Source of the DNA: CAMFLJ01 sp965279255
GTDB lineage: Bacteria; Actinomycetota; Acidimicrobiia; Acidimicrobiales; Acidimicrobilacustridaceae
Assembly (NCBI GenBank): GCA_965279255.1
Contig: OZ257146.1
Location: 3,162,001 to 3,226,000, forward strand
Direction of reading: 5' to 3'
Length of the DNA stretch: 64,000 nt
Below are positions 1 through 7,723 of the stretch, piece after piece. A model generated the notes under the pieces. It did no database searches. It worked only from the letters and a program-made list of their open reading frames with translations, and was not told the origin of the DNA. A program made the position numbers and the translations under genes. Within the stretch, counting starts at the first letter, position 1; each line of letters opens with the position of its first letter.

Positions 1-199
1 TGCCGACCTGACCGCCGTAGCCCGCCAGCCGCGCCGCGGTCTCGTTGAGGCTGCCGGCCAGCCGGGCGTGCCTGTCGAGCGTGCGGGCGGTGATCACCAC
101 GTCGGCGCCCTCGGCAGCGAGCCGCTCGGCGATGCCGGCGCCGATGCCCCGGCTCGAGCCGGTCACCAGGGCGCGGCGACCCTCGAATCGCGTCGTCAC
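1..199 (-). CDS. SDR-family oxidoreductase, N-terminal part (cut by window edge)
   Basis: The first 66 codons of a short-chain dehydrogenase/reductase are visible. They begin VTTRFEGRRALVTG and carry the glycine-rich nucleotide motif TGSSRGIG at about residues 14-21, followed by the usual VVITAR strand whose arginine often favours NADP(H). I chose the GTG at 199 because it places the Rossmann beta-1 strand at the normal distance from the N-terminus. An ATG at 248 is out of frame and stops after 11 codons. The catalytic Tyr/Lys region lies outside the window, so substrate and exact subfamily cannot be given. Confidence 0.85.
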   Translation of the reverse strand, partial: MTTRFEGRRALVTGSSRGIGAGIAERLAAEGADVVITARTLDRHARLAGSLNETAARLAGYGGQVG

Positions 200-412
200 G
201 GTGTCGACCCGCTCAGCTCGCCCGTGCGCCGAGGTCGAACGCCGTCATGGGGATCCTCCTCCGGGCCCGGCACCGTGCCGTCGGACCTGGCAACCCTGCC
301 ACGCCGCTCCGCCCACCGCATCAAATATCTAGTATGCCGTTCGGTCGCCCGCCGTCTGGGCCTCCGGACGGCTCGGTGAGCCGGCCGACGACGTCCGTGG
401 GAGCCTTCTGAG
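200..412. promoter_or_regulatory. Divergent intergenic region with AT-rich box
   Basis: This 213-base gap separates the leftward SDR from the rightward epimerase and must hold promoters for one or both. The one notable element is an AT-rich patch at 321-337 (AAATATCTAGTATG) in otherwise GC-rich DNA; TAGTAT fits an actinobacterial -10 TAnnnT box for the rightward gene. A similar AT patch lies close upstream of the two amidohydrolase genes near 14595 and 20530. I see no tRNA or riboswitch fold here. Confidence 0.4.
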
Positions 413-1513
413 ATGACCACCAGGGTGCTGCTGATCGGCGGGACCGGCCCCACCGGGCCGGCCATCGCCCGCGGCCTCGAGGAGCGGGGCCACGACGTCA
501 CCGTGCTCCACTCGGGCAACCACGAGGTGCCCGAGGTCGCCCACCTGCGCCACCTGCACGGCGACGTGTTCAGCGACGACGGCCTGCGCGAGGCGCTGGG
601 CGACGAGACCTTCGACGTCACCCTCGCCACCTACGGCCGGCTCCGCTCCATCGCCGACGTGCTGCAGGGCCGCACCAGCCGCATCATCTCGGTGGGTGGG
701 GTGCCCGTCTACAAGGGGTTCTTCGACCCGGCCATCCACCAGCCCCCGGGCCTGCCCGTGCCCCTGCGGGAGGACGCCCCGCTCGCCACCGAGCACGACG
801 ACGGCAAGAGCTACCGCATCGGCCGCACCGAGCAGCTCCTCTTCGAGCGCCACCCCACGGCCACCCACTTCCGGTACCCCTACGTCTACGGGCCCCGTCA
901 GCTCGCCCCACGCGAGTGGTGCGTGGTGCGCCGCATCCTCGACGGCCGCCCCTTCCTCGTGCTGCCCGACGACGGGCTCAGCCTCATCACCTTCGGCTAC
1001 GTCGACAACCTGGCCCACGCCCTCCTGCTCGCGGTCGACCAGCCCGAGGCCTCGATGGGCGAGATCTTCAACTGCGGCGACGACGAGCGCCTCACCATCC
1101 GCCAGGTCGCGGAGATCATCACCGACGAGCTGCAGCACGACTGGGAGCTCATCGGCATGCCCGCCGACCTCGCCGTGCCCGCCCGGCCGCTGCAGATGGG
1201 CTACCGATCACTGCACCGGGTGATGGACACCTCGAAGCTGCGCCAGACGCTCGGCTACGGCGACGTCGTGCCCGCCCGCGAGGCCGTGCGCCGGGCTACC
1301 CGCTGGCTGGTCGAGAACCCGCCGGAGCGCGGCGGCTACGAGGAGACAGCGCTGCAGGACCCCTTCGACTACGACGCCGAGGACAGGCTCGTGGCGTGGT
1401 GGAAGGCTGCCATCGCCGACCCGCCCGACCTCGGCTACGAGCAGGAGCCGGGCTACGGCAAGTCCTACGCCGGCCCCGGCACCCGCCACGTCCGACCCGA
1501 CACCCGCATCTGA
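413..1513 (+). CDS. NAD-dependent epimerase/dehydratase family protein
   Basis: This 366-residue extended SDR-like protein has an N-terminal Rossmann fold with a GGTGPTGP nucleotide loop at residues 9-16, a variant of GxxGxxG. A YGPRQL segment around residue 160 resembles the substrate pocket of epimerases. The position usually occupied by YxxxK reads SYRIGR, so the catalytic lysine appears to be arginine, which may mean altered chemistry or a binding role. The C-terminal half (NCGDDERLTIRQVAEI) matches the NAD-epimerase substrate-binding region. An ATG start follows a GGGAGCC ribosome-binding site. It lies 19 bases before the acetoacetate-decarboxylase-like gene, so the two may be co-transcribed. 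The substrate is unknown. Confidence 0.75.
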   Translation: MTTRVLLIGGTGPTGPAIARGLEERGHDVTVLHSGNHEVPEVAHLRHLHGDVFSDDGLREALGDETFDVTLATYGRLRSIADVLQGRTSRIISVGGVPVYKGFFDPAIHQPPGLPVPLREDAPLATEHDDGKSYRIGRTEQLLFERHPTATHFRYPYVYGPRQLAPREWCVVRRILDGRPFLVLPDDGLSLITFGYVDNLAHALLLAVDQPEASMGEIFNCGDDERLTIRQVAEIITDELQHDWELIGMPADLAVPARPLQMGYRSLHRVMDTSKLRQTLGYGDVVPAREAVRRATRWLVENPPERGGYEETALQDPFDYDAEDRLVAWWKAAIADPPDLGYEQEPGYGKSYAGPGTRHVRPDTRI

Positions 1514-1532
1514 GCCGCTCGAGGACCATGAC

Positions 1533-2318
1533 ATGACCCTTCAGGGCTGGAGCCTTCCCCTCTCCCCCGGCGGCACCGCCTCGCTGGTGCCGCCCCCGCC
1601 GTGGCACTTCTCCGGCGAGGCCCTCGGCATCGACTTCCTCGCCGACCCCGCCGCGGTCGCCGCGGTGCTGCCCGACGGCCTCGAGCCCCTGGGCGACGGC
1701 TCGTGCTCCTTCGTGTTCTGCGACTGGTCGTCGTCGGCCGAGACCGACCCCCGGGTGATCGCCGACCCGGCCCGGGGGCAGTACCGCGAGGCCTACCTGT
1801 CGGTGAACGCCGTGCTCGACGGCAGGAAGGTCGCCCGGGTGCCCTACATCTGGGTCGACAACGACCTGTCGTTCGCCCGCGGCCACATCCAGGGGTTCCC
1901 GAAGAAGATGGGCGCGGTCGCCATCACCCGGGCCGTCCGCGTCGGGCAGGGCGGCCCGAAGCTCGAGCCCGGCGGCCGCTTCGCCGGCCATGCGTCGAGC
2001 CTCGGGCAGAAGGTCGTGCACGGATCGGTCACCCTCACCGGGCCCGCCGACGAGGGCTTCGTGCCCCGGGCGCTGCGCCTGCCCGTCTGGCACACCCGCT
2101 TCATGCCCGACCTCGCCGGCGGCGAGCCCCTCGTGGACGACCTGGCCCGCAACCTCGTCACCGGGTTCGAGTGCGCCGACGTGTGGCGGGGCGACGCGGA
2201 GCTGGAGCTGTTCGGGTCGGAGTTCGAGGAGCACACGGCCCTGGCCCCGATCGAGGTCACCGGCGGCTTCCGGTGCGCCGTGGCCTTCACCATCACCGGG
2301 GCCGAGGTCCGCTCGTGA
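1533..2318 (+). CDS. Acetoacetate decarboxylase family protein
   Basis: This 261-residue protein matches the acetoacetate decarboxylase (ADC) fold. The decisive motif is GFPKKMG with Lys124-Lys125. In true ADC the first lysine of such a pair forms the Schiff base and the second lowers its pKa. The length is near that of classical ADC (about 245). Family members also include aldolase-dehydratases and other Schiff-base enzymes, so decarboxylation of acetoacetate is only one option. The stop overlaps the GTG start of the next flavoprotein gene (GTGA), which suggests translational coupling and joint action on a keto or hydroxy acid. Confidence 0.8.
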   Translation: MTLQGWSLPLSPGGTASLVPPPPWHFSGEALGIDFLADPAAVAAVLPDGLEPLGDGSCSFVFCDWSSSAETDPRVIADPARGQYREAYLSVNAVLDGRKVARVPYIWVDNDLSFARGHIQGFPKKMGAVAITRAVRVGQGGPKLEPGGRFAGHASSLGQKVVHGSVTLTGPADEGFVPRALRLPVWHTRFMPDLAGGEPLVDDLARNLVTGFECADVWRGDAELELFGSEFEEHTALAPIEVTGGFRCAVAFTITGAEVRS

Positions 2319-3697
2319 CCGACGCCCTCGTGGCCCGCCTGGTCGCCGAGCTCGGCCCGGGCCTGGTGGGCTCGGGCCATTCCGCCTCGCCCGACCTGTT
2401 CGTCGACGAGACCCTCAAGGCCACACCCGTGACCCCGGCGGTCGTGGTCACCCCCACCGACACCGCCCAGGTCTCGGCCGTCGTCGCCGTGGCCGCGGAG
2501 CTCGGCGTGCCCGTCACCGCGCGCGGCGCCGGCACCGGGTTGTCGGGAGCGTGCATCCCCGAGCCCGACGGCATCCTCGTGTCGTTCGAGCGCATGGCCG
2601 CCCTGCTCGAGGTCGACGAGGCCAACCAGGTCGCCGTCGTGCAGCCCGGGCTCACCCTCGCCGAGCTCGACGAGGCCACCTCGGCCGTCGGTCTCGTCTA
2701 CCCGGTGTTCCCCGGCACCCTCGCCGCCAGCCTGGGCGGCAACGTGGCCACCAACGCCGGCGGCATGCGGGCCGTGAAGTACGGCGTGACCCGCAACCAG
2801 GTCCTCGGCCTCGAGGCCGTCCTCGGCACCGGCGAGGTCATCCGCTCGGGCGGCCGCTTCGTGAAGAGCACCAGCGGCTACGACCTCACCCAGCTGATCA
2901 TCGGCTCGGAGGGCACGCTCGCCCTCGTCACCGAGGCCACGCTCAAGCTGCACCCGCGCCTCACCCACACGGCGTCGATCCTGGCCCCGTTCGCCACGGT
3001 CGACGAGGTCGCCCGGGTCGTGCCCCGCATCGTCGCCTCCGGCGTGCAGCCGATGATCCTCGAGTACATCGACCGGGCCACCATGAAGGGCCTGCTGCGG
3101 GCCAACGAGCTCACCCTCGGCGTGCCCGACGACGTCACCGAGCGCACCGAGGCGTACCTGATCGTGGTGCTCGAAGGCCGCGACGAGCAGCGCCTCGACA
3201 CCGACGTGGCCATCGTGGCCGAGCAACTGGCGGACGCCGGCGCCCACGACGTCTACGTGCTGCCGGCCGGCCAGGGCGCCGAGCTGCTGGCCGCCCGGGA
3301 GAACGCCTTCTGGATGGTGAAGGCCGCCGGCGCCGACGACGTCATCGACATGGTCGTTCCCCGCAGCCGCATCCCCGAGTACCTGCGGGGGGTGCAGCTG
3401 CTGGCCCGCACCCACGGCTCCAAGGTGTTCGGCTGCGGCCACGCCGGCGACGGCAACATCCACTTCTCCGTCTACCAGCCCGACGCCGCCCGCCGCTCGA
3501 GGCTGCTCACCGCCATCTTCCGGATGGGCCACGACATGGGTGGCGCCGTGTCCGGCGAGCACGGCATCGGCAAGGCCAAGCGGGGCTACTTCGCCGCCCT
3601 CGAGGATCCGGCCAAGCTGGCCCTGCAGCGACGGATCAAGACGGCGTTCGATCCGTCGGGCATCCTGAACCCCGGCTGCATCTTCTTCACCGACTGA
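2315..3697 (+). CDS. glcD: FAD-linked oxidase, glycolate/D-lactate oxidase GlcD type
   Basis: This 460-residue flavoprotein of the GlcD/D-lactate dehydrogenase family would oxidise a 2-hydroxy acid to the 2-keto acid. The N-terminal FAD-binding-4 domain (about residues 38-175) shows RGAGTGLSGA and GGNVATNAGGMRAVKYG. The C-terminal FAD-oxidase-C domain carries CGHAGDGNIHF near residue 375 and GEHGIGKAKRGYF near 415, residues typical of flavin and substrate binding. The GTG start at 2315 overlaps the previous stop and gives the expected family length. No glcE or glcF partner is adjacent, so it may act alone or with unlinked subunits. The substrate is unproven. Confidence 0.85.
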   Translation: MTDALVARLVAELGPGLVGSGHSASPDLFVDETLKATPVTPAVVVTPTDTAQVSAVVAVAAELGVPVTARGAGTGLSGACIPEPDGILVSFERMAALLEVDEANQVAVVQPGLTLAELDEATSAVGLVYPVFPGTLAASLGGNVATNAGGMRAVKYGVTRNQVLGLEAVLGTGEVIRSGGRFVKSTSGYDLTQLIIGSEGTLALVTEATLKLHPRLTHTASILAPFATVDEVARVVPRIVASGVQPMILEYIDRATMKGLLRANELTLGVPDDVTERTEAYLIVVLEGRDEQRLDTDVAIVAEQLADAGAHDVYVLPAGQGAELLAARENAFWMVKAAGADDVIDMVVPRSRIPEYLRGVQLLARTHGSKVFGCGHAGDGNIHFSVYQPDAARRSRLLTAIFRMGHDMGGAVSGEHGIGKAKRGYFAALEDPAKLALQRRIKTAFDPSGILNPGCIFFTD

Positions 3698-3755
3698 ACC
3701 GCCCGACCGCCTGAGCCGGCCCCACCGACTCCCCCGACACCGCAGAGGTACCGCT

Positions 3756-4904
3756 GTGCGCAGAGACATCTTCGACGAGGACCACGACATGTTCCGGAGC
3801 GCCTTCCGGCAGTTCGTCGACAAGGAGATCGTCCCGTACGCGGACGAGTGGGAGAAGGCCGGCATCACCGACCGCCGGATGTTCCTGAAGGCGGGCGAGG
3901 CCGGCTTCCTCGGCATGAACGCTCCCGAGGAGTACGGCGGCGGCGGGGTCGAAGACTTCCGCTACAACCTCATCACCGCCGAGGAGATCCAGCTGGCCGG
4001 CGTCAACGCCGCCGGCACGGGCATCGGGCTGCACAACGACGTGTGCCTGCCCTACTTCCTGCACGCCGGCACCGAGGAGCAGAAGGCCCGCTGGCTGCCC
4101 GGCATCTGCTCGGGCGAGCTCATCACCGCCATCGCCATGACCGAGCCGGGCATCGGCTCCGACCTGGCCGGCATGAGCACCTCGGCCATCCGCGACGGCG
4201 ACCACTACGTGGTGAACGGCTCCAAGACCTTCATCACCAACGGCATCCACGCCGACCTCGTGGTCACCGCGGTGAAGACCGACCCCAGCCAGCGCCACAA
4301 GGGCATGTCGCTGCTCGTGCTCGAGCGCGGCATGGAGGGCTTCGAGCGGGGCCGCAACCTCGACAAGATCGGCATGCACGCCCAGGACACCGCCGAGCTG
4401 TTCTTCTCCGACGTGCACGTGCCCGTCGAGAACCTGCTCGGTGCCGAGGGTGAGGGCTTCCTCCAGCTGGTGCGCAACCTGCCCCAGGAGCGGCTCAACA
4501 TCGCCATGGCCGCGGTGGCGGCGGCTCGCGCCGCGTTCGAGTGGACCCTCGAGTACTGCAAGGAGCGCCAGGCGTTCGGCAAGCCGATCGGCTCGTTCCA
4601 GAACAGCCGGTTCATGCTGGCGGAGATGACCACCGAGATCGAGATCGGCCAGGCCTTCGTCGACAAGTGCGTCATCGCCCACAACGCCGGCGAGCTCACC
4701 GCCGAGGAGGCCGCCATGGCGAAGTGGTGGGCCACCGACCTCCAGGGCCGCGTCGTCGACGCCGGGGTGCAGCTGCACGGCGGCTACGGCTACATGAGCG
4801 AGTACCCGATCGCCCGGGCCTACACCGACGCCCGCGTCACCCGCATCTACGGCGGCACCAACGAGATCATGAAGGAGATCATCGGCAAGTCCTTGGGGGT
4901 CTGA
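3756..4904 (+). CDS. Acyl-CoA dehydrogenase
   Basis: This 382-residue FAD-dependent acyl-CoA dehydrogenase has the normal family length. It shows the substrate/FAD signature AMTEPGIGSDLAGM near residues 128-141, ITNG following, and C-terminal IYGGTNEIMKEIIG near 363-376. The MCAD-type catalytic Glu position (YEGT) is Gly here. The glutamate in LPQERLNIAM near residue 243 sits where isovaleryl- and long-chain-type enzymes keep their base, so it is probably catalytic in that manner. The start is GTG. The stop codon lies inside a 15-bp repeat (4893-4922), and the last 33 coding bases recur near 5878 (see repeat entries). Confidence 0.9.
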   Translation: MRRDIFDEDHDMFRSAFRQFVDKEIVPYADEWEKAGITDRRMFLKAGEAGFLGMNAPEEYGGGGVEDFRYNLITAEEIQLAGVNAAGTGIGLHNDVCLPYFLHAGTEEQKARWLPGICSGELITAIAMTEPGIGSDLAGMSTSAIRDGDHYVVNGSKTFITNGIHADLVVTAVKTDPSQRHKGMSLLVLERGMEGFERGRNLDKIGMHAQDTAELFFSDVHVPVENLLGAEGEGFLQLVRNLPQERLNIAMAAVAAARAAFEWTLEYCKERQAFGKPIGSFQNSRFMLAEMTTEIEIGQAFVDKCVIAHNAGELTAEEAAMAKWWATDLQGRVVDAGVQLHGGYGYMSEYPIARAYTDARVTRIYGGTNEIMKEIIGKSLGV

Positions 4905-4922
4905 GCCCTGGGAGTCTGAGCG
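4860..4922 (+). repeat. Copy 1 of duplicated dehydrogenase 3' end plus two 15-bp units
   Basis: Bases 4860-4892 encode the C-terminal NEIMKEIIGKS of the acyl-CoA dehydrogenase. They recur at 5878-5910 with 31 of 33 bases identical by eye. They are followed here by two 15-bp units, 4893-4907 (TTGGGGGTCTGAGCC) and 4908-4922 (CTGGGAGTCTGAGCG). The first unit contains the gene's TGA stop. The second copy of this arrangement lies about 1 kb downstream beyond the AraC and VOC genes. Confidence 0.8.
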
Positions 4923-4955
4923 ACTCGCCGCCGGCGGCGGCCTACCCTCGTCGGC

Positions 4956-5366
4956 GTGACGCCGGAGGATCTCGCCGAGCTGGCCGCCCTCCGCAGGGCC
5001 CGCGACCACATGGACCGCGACTACGCCGAGCCGCTCGACGTGGCGGCGATCGCGGCCATGGCCCACATGTCGTCGGCCCACTTCTCGCGCCGGTTCAAGG
5101 CGGCCTACGGCGAGTCGCCCTACAGCTACCTCATGACCCGCCGCATCGAGCGGGCCAAGGCGCTGCTGCGCAGCGGGTCATCGGTCACCGACGCATGCAT
5201 GACGGTGGGCTGCACCTCGCTCGGCTCGTTCAGCTCCCGCTTCACCGAGATCGTGGGTGAGACACCGTCGCAGTACCGGCGGCGCGACCACAGCCATCTC
5301 GAGGTCGTGCCCTCCTGCGTGGCGAAGGTGGCCACACGCCCACGTCGCCACCCCGTCGCCGTCTGA
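4956..5366 (+). CDS. AraC-family transcriptional regulator (DNA-binding domain only)
   Basis: The protein is 136 residues and consists almost wholly of the AraC/XylS double helix-turn-helix domain (about residues 10-108). The first HTH is LDVAAIAAMAHMSSAHFSRR and the second is centred on VTDACMTVGCTSLGSFSSRF, followed by the conserved GETPSQYRRR. No ligand-binding domain is present, so control may depend on expression level or a partner. The GTG at 4956 is the first in-frame start close to the domain. A VOC-family gene follows 74 bases downstream in the same direction, a common AraC/VOC pairing in actinobacteria. Both genes sit between two copies of the upstream gene's 3' end. Confidence 0.88.
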   Translation: MTPEDLAELAALRRARDHMDRDYAEPLDVAAIAAMAHMSSAHFSRRFKAAYGESPYSYLMTRRIERAKALLRSGSSVTDACMTVGCTSLGSFSSRFTEIVGETPSQYRRRDHSHLEVVPSCVAKVATRPRRHPVAV

Positions 5367-5440
5367 GCGCTCACCGTCACCGAGGCATCGAGCAGGAACG
5401 GAGAAGCCACGTCGGGGACGCCCGCCGTACGGTCACCGAC

Positions 5441-5839
5441 ATGACCATCACCGTCTCCACCATGTTCATCCCCGTCCACGATCCCGACGCCGCGCTGGGC
5501 TTCTACCGCGACGCACTCGGCCTCGAGGTCCGCAACGACGTCGCCTCCGACGGCTTCCGATGGGTCACCGTCGGCGCCGCCGGCCAGGACGTCGACATCG
5601 TGCTCTTCCAGCCCCACGGCGGCCGCTCCGAGACCGAGGGCGACGCGCTCCTCACCCTCGTCACCCAGGGCTCGCTGCAGGCGGCCATCTTCCGCACCGA
5701 CGACCTCGACGCGACGTTCGAGAAGGTCCGGGCCTCGGGCGCCGAGATCCTGCAGGAGCCGGCGACCCAGCCGTGGGGCGCCCGCGACTGCGGCGTGCGC
5801 GACCCCTCCGGGAACATGGTGCGCATCGCCCAGGCCTGA
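5441..5839 (+). CDS. VOC (glyoxalase/bleomycin-resistance) family protein
   Basis: This 132-residue single VOC domain has a first beta-alpha module PVHDPDAALGFYRDALGLEV and a terminal GVRDPSGNMVRIAQ strand, both diagnostic of the glyoxalase/extradiol-dioxygenase fold. The metal ligands are not clear enough to assign an enzyme class. In similar AraC-VOC pairs the VOC protein is often annotated as a glyoxalase-like or resistance protein. The ATG start at 5441 is in good context, just after the AraC gene. Confidence 0.85.
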   Translation: MTITVSTMFIPVHDPDAALGFYRDALGLEVRNDVASDGFRWVTVGAAGQDVDIVLFQPHGGRSETEGDALLTLVTQGSLQAAIFRTDDLDATFEKVRASGAEILQEPATQPWGARDCGVRDPSGNMVRIAQA

Positions 5840-5877
5840 GCCCGCCGGCAGGGCCACGACGGGCCCGGCGCGGGGTC

Positions 5878-5985
5878 AACGAGATCATGAAGGAGATCAT
5901 CGGCAGGTCGTTGGTGATCTCAGGGTTGGTGATCTCAGGGTTGGTGATCTCAGGGTTGGGGGTCTCAGCGCTGGGTGTCTGAGCT
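5878..5985 (+). repeat. Copy 2 of dehydrogenase 3' end with five 15-bp tandem units
   Basis: Bases 5878-5910 repeat the coding end of the acyl-CoA dehydrogenase (31 of 33 identical to 4860-4892). Three perfect 15-bp units TTGGTGATCTCAGGG follow at 5911-5925, 5926-5940 and 5941-5955, then two diverged units, 5956-5970 and 5971-5985. The unit length is a multiple of three and the TGA of copy 1 has become TCA, so the frame runs on as a VISGL-type pentapeptide repeat until a TGA at 5980-5982. No start codon or gene body is attached, so this looks like a pseudogene scar or duplicated tail rather than a gene. Confidence 0.8.
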
Positions 5986-6024
5986 CCGAGCGTCGGAGCC
6001 CGGTTCACGGACCCACCGCTCCGG

Positions 6025-6420
6025 TCAGGGAGTGCCGGAGCCCGACGTCCCGGGCCCGGCATCGGTCCCCTCGGGGAACCGCTCGGCCATCTGCGCGTTG
6101 ATCTCGGCGTGGCGCAGCAGGAAGGCCCGCTCGTCGAGCCGCTTGCGCCGTAGCCAGCCCGTGACCTCGTCGTTGCACTTGCTGGCGTTGCAGGAGCGGC
6201 AGGCCGGGGCGATGTTGAGCAGCGTGTACCGGCCACCGCGGGAGAGCGCCAGCACGCAGTCACGTTGGAGGGGCGTGTCGCTCGCTCCGCAGTACGCACA
6301 GCCGCCCCACGCGTCCTTCAACGCGGCCCACTGCTCCGGGCTCAGGTCGTGCTCGACCCGATCCATCCGCCGCTTGCGCTTCCGGGACGCCCGGGCCCTC
6401 CGGCTTCGGTCGACCGCCAT
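6025..6420 (-). CDS. HNH endonuclease-like protein
   Basis: This 131-residue protein has a basic N-terminus (RSRRARASRKRKRR) and a small HNH fold. CAYCG (about residues 41-45) and CRSCN (about 75-79) supply the two Cys pairs of the zinc knuckle. Between them lies RDCVLALSRGG and a LLNIAPACRSCNASK segment that matches the second part of the HNH motif. The first catalytic His (usually DHV.P) reads DCV, so cleavage activity is doubtful. The ATG at 6420 is chosen because upstream sequence in frame has no family resemblance. Such proteins in actinobacteria are often annotated simply as HNH endonucleases with unknown target. Confidence 0.8.
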   Translation of the reverse strand: MAVDRSRRARASRKRKRRMDRVEHDLSPEQWAALKDAWGGCAYCGASDTPLQRDCVLALSRGGRYTLLNIAPACRSCNASKCNDEVTGWLRRKRLDERAFLLRHAEINAQMAERFPEGTDAGPGTSGSGTP

Positions 6421-6501
6421 GGCGAGAGGGTAGGACCCCCGATGGCGCCGGGGTGGCACCATGGGCCGGCTGCGCGGGGGCACAGCATCGAGGGGGACAC
6501 C

Positions 6502-7533
6502 ATGAAGGCAGCACGGCTGATCGACGGAGAGGTCACGGTCGTCGACCGCGACGTGCCCGAGCCCGGGGTCGACGAGGTGCGGGTGCGGGTGACCGCCGCC
6601 GGCGTGTGCCACTCCGACCTCCACCTGGCCAGAGGCGACTGGGCCGGTGTCGGCACCGACGGTGAGCGCCCGCTCGGCCACGAGGCCATCGGCGTGGTCG
6701 AGGCCCTCGGCCCCGGCGCCGATCGCTGGGTCTCGCCCGGCGACCGGGTCGTGCTCGGCCTCGGCGGCACCGGAGGCACCGACTGGTGCGGGGCGTGCGA
6801 GTTCTGCCTCTCGGGCCGGCCCCGGCACTGCCTCCGGTCGAGCGGGATCATGGGCACCTTCGCCGAGCAGTTCGTCGTCTATGCACCGGGTCTGGTCGTC
6901 GTGCCCGACTCGCTGGGCGACGAGGAGGCCCCGCTCGCCTGCGGTGGGCTCACCGCCTACGGCGCGGTGAAGAAGCTCTTCGACCACGGCGTGATCCCGG
7001 GCAGCACCGTCGCCGTGCTCGGCGCGGCCGGTGGGCTCGGCCACTACGCGGTGCAGCTCCTCCACGCCTTCGGGTACCGGGTGGTGGGCATCGACGTCGG
7101 CGACGAGCGGCTGGAGTTCGTGCGGTCGCTCGGCGCCGACGTGGCCACCATGCCGGAGGGTGCGGCCGAGGCCGTGGCCCCCACCGGCGGGGCCCACGCC
7201 AGCCTCGTGTTCGCGGCGCGCATCGACGCCTTCCAGCAGGGTCTCCAGCTGCTGCGCAAGGGCGGTCTGTTCGTCGGGGTGGCCATCCCCGCGAGCAGCG
7301 ACGGCCTGATCCAGATCAGCCCCTTCCAGCTGCTGATGGGCGACCCCACCATCGTGTTCTCCGCGGTCGGCACCGTGCAGGACATGCGCGAGCTCGTCGA
7401 CCTCGCGGCCCAGGGGGTCGTGCGCACCCACGTGAGCCGCACGGGCCCGCTGTCGGAGCTCGACACGATCTTCGACGAGCTGGCCGGCGCGCAGTACCTC
7501 GGTCGGGCCGTCATCACCGACCTCTCCCGGTAG
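6502..7533 (+). CDS. Zinc-dependent alcohol dehydrogenase (MDR family)
   Basis: This 343-residue medium-chain dehydrogenase has catalytic zinc ligands Cys36 (GVCHSDLH) and the GHEAIG histidine near residue 59. The structural zinc lobe has four cysteines, C96, C99, C102 and C110, in the classical CxxCxxCx7C spacing. The cofactor-binding Rossmann motif is GAAGGLGHYAVQ near residue 174. It should oxidise an alcohol or reduce an aldehyde/ketone with NAD(P). The ATG at 6502 follows GAGGGGGACACC, a usable ribosome-binding site. A two-tier hairpin 21 bases after the stop probably ends the transcript. Confidence 0.9.
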   Translation: MKAARLIDGEVTVVDRDVPEPGVDEVRVRVTAAGVCHSDLHLARGDWAGVGTDGERPLGHEAIGVVEALGPGADRWVSPGDRVVLGLGGTGGTDWCGACEFCLSGRPRHCLRSSGIMGTFAEQFVVYAPGLVVVPDSLGDEEAPLACGGLTAYGAVKKLFDHGVIPGSTVAVLGAAGGLGHYAVQLLHAFGYRVVGIDVGDERLEFVRSLGADVATMPEGAAEAVAPTGGAHASLVFAARIDAFQQGLQLLRKGGLFVGVAIPASSDGLIQISPFQLLMGDPTIVFSAVGTVQDMRELVDLAAQGVVRTHVSRTGPLSELDTIFDELAGAQYLGRAVITDLSR

Positions 7534-7554
7534 CCGCGAGCACCGACGCCAAGT

Positions 7555-7593
7555 TGGCTCGGATCGTTGCGGTTTCCGCACCGATCTGAGCCA
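7555..7593 (+). terminator. Two-tier hairpin (copy A) after the alcohol dehydrogenase
   Basis: A 39-base inverted repeat has outer arms TGGCTCGGATCG and CGATCTGAGCCA (12 pairs, one a G-T wobble) and an inner stem TGCGG/CCGCA around a three-base loop. Nearly the same element recurs at 8173-8217 on the other side of the small membrane-protein gene. Its position 21 bases after a stop suggests a Rho-independent-like terminator without a clear U tract. A REP-type repeat is the alternative. Confidence 0.6.
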
Positions 7594-7723
7594 CCTCCGG
7601 CAGTGGGTGGCGGCGAGCCCGGCCGGACCTCGTCAGATCCACGTCACGAAGTACCCCCGGGCGTACCGTTTCGCGTGCGGCCGGGGGGACCGGTCGGTGA
7701 CCACCGAGCAAGGGAGTTCGGAC

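Noticed and set aside
200..412. Search for tRNA or riboswitch in the divergent gap
   Set aside because: No cloverleaf, TTCGA-type T-loop with acceptor stem, or known aptamer core was found.
5257..5982. An open frame running through the VOC gene into the 15-bp repeats
   Set aside because: Over the VOC gene it is the wrong frame with Arg/Pro-rich composition. Only its last 35 residues correspond to the duplicated dehydrogenase tail, so it is not a gene.
5911..5985. Tandem repeat considered as a small CRISPR array
   Set aside because: Units are 15 bases, contiguous and without spacers, and no cas genes are present.
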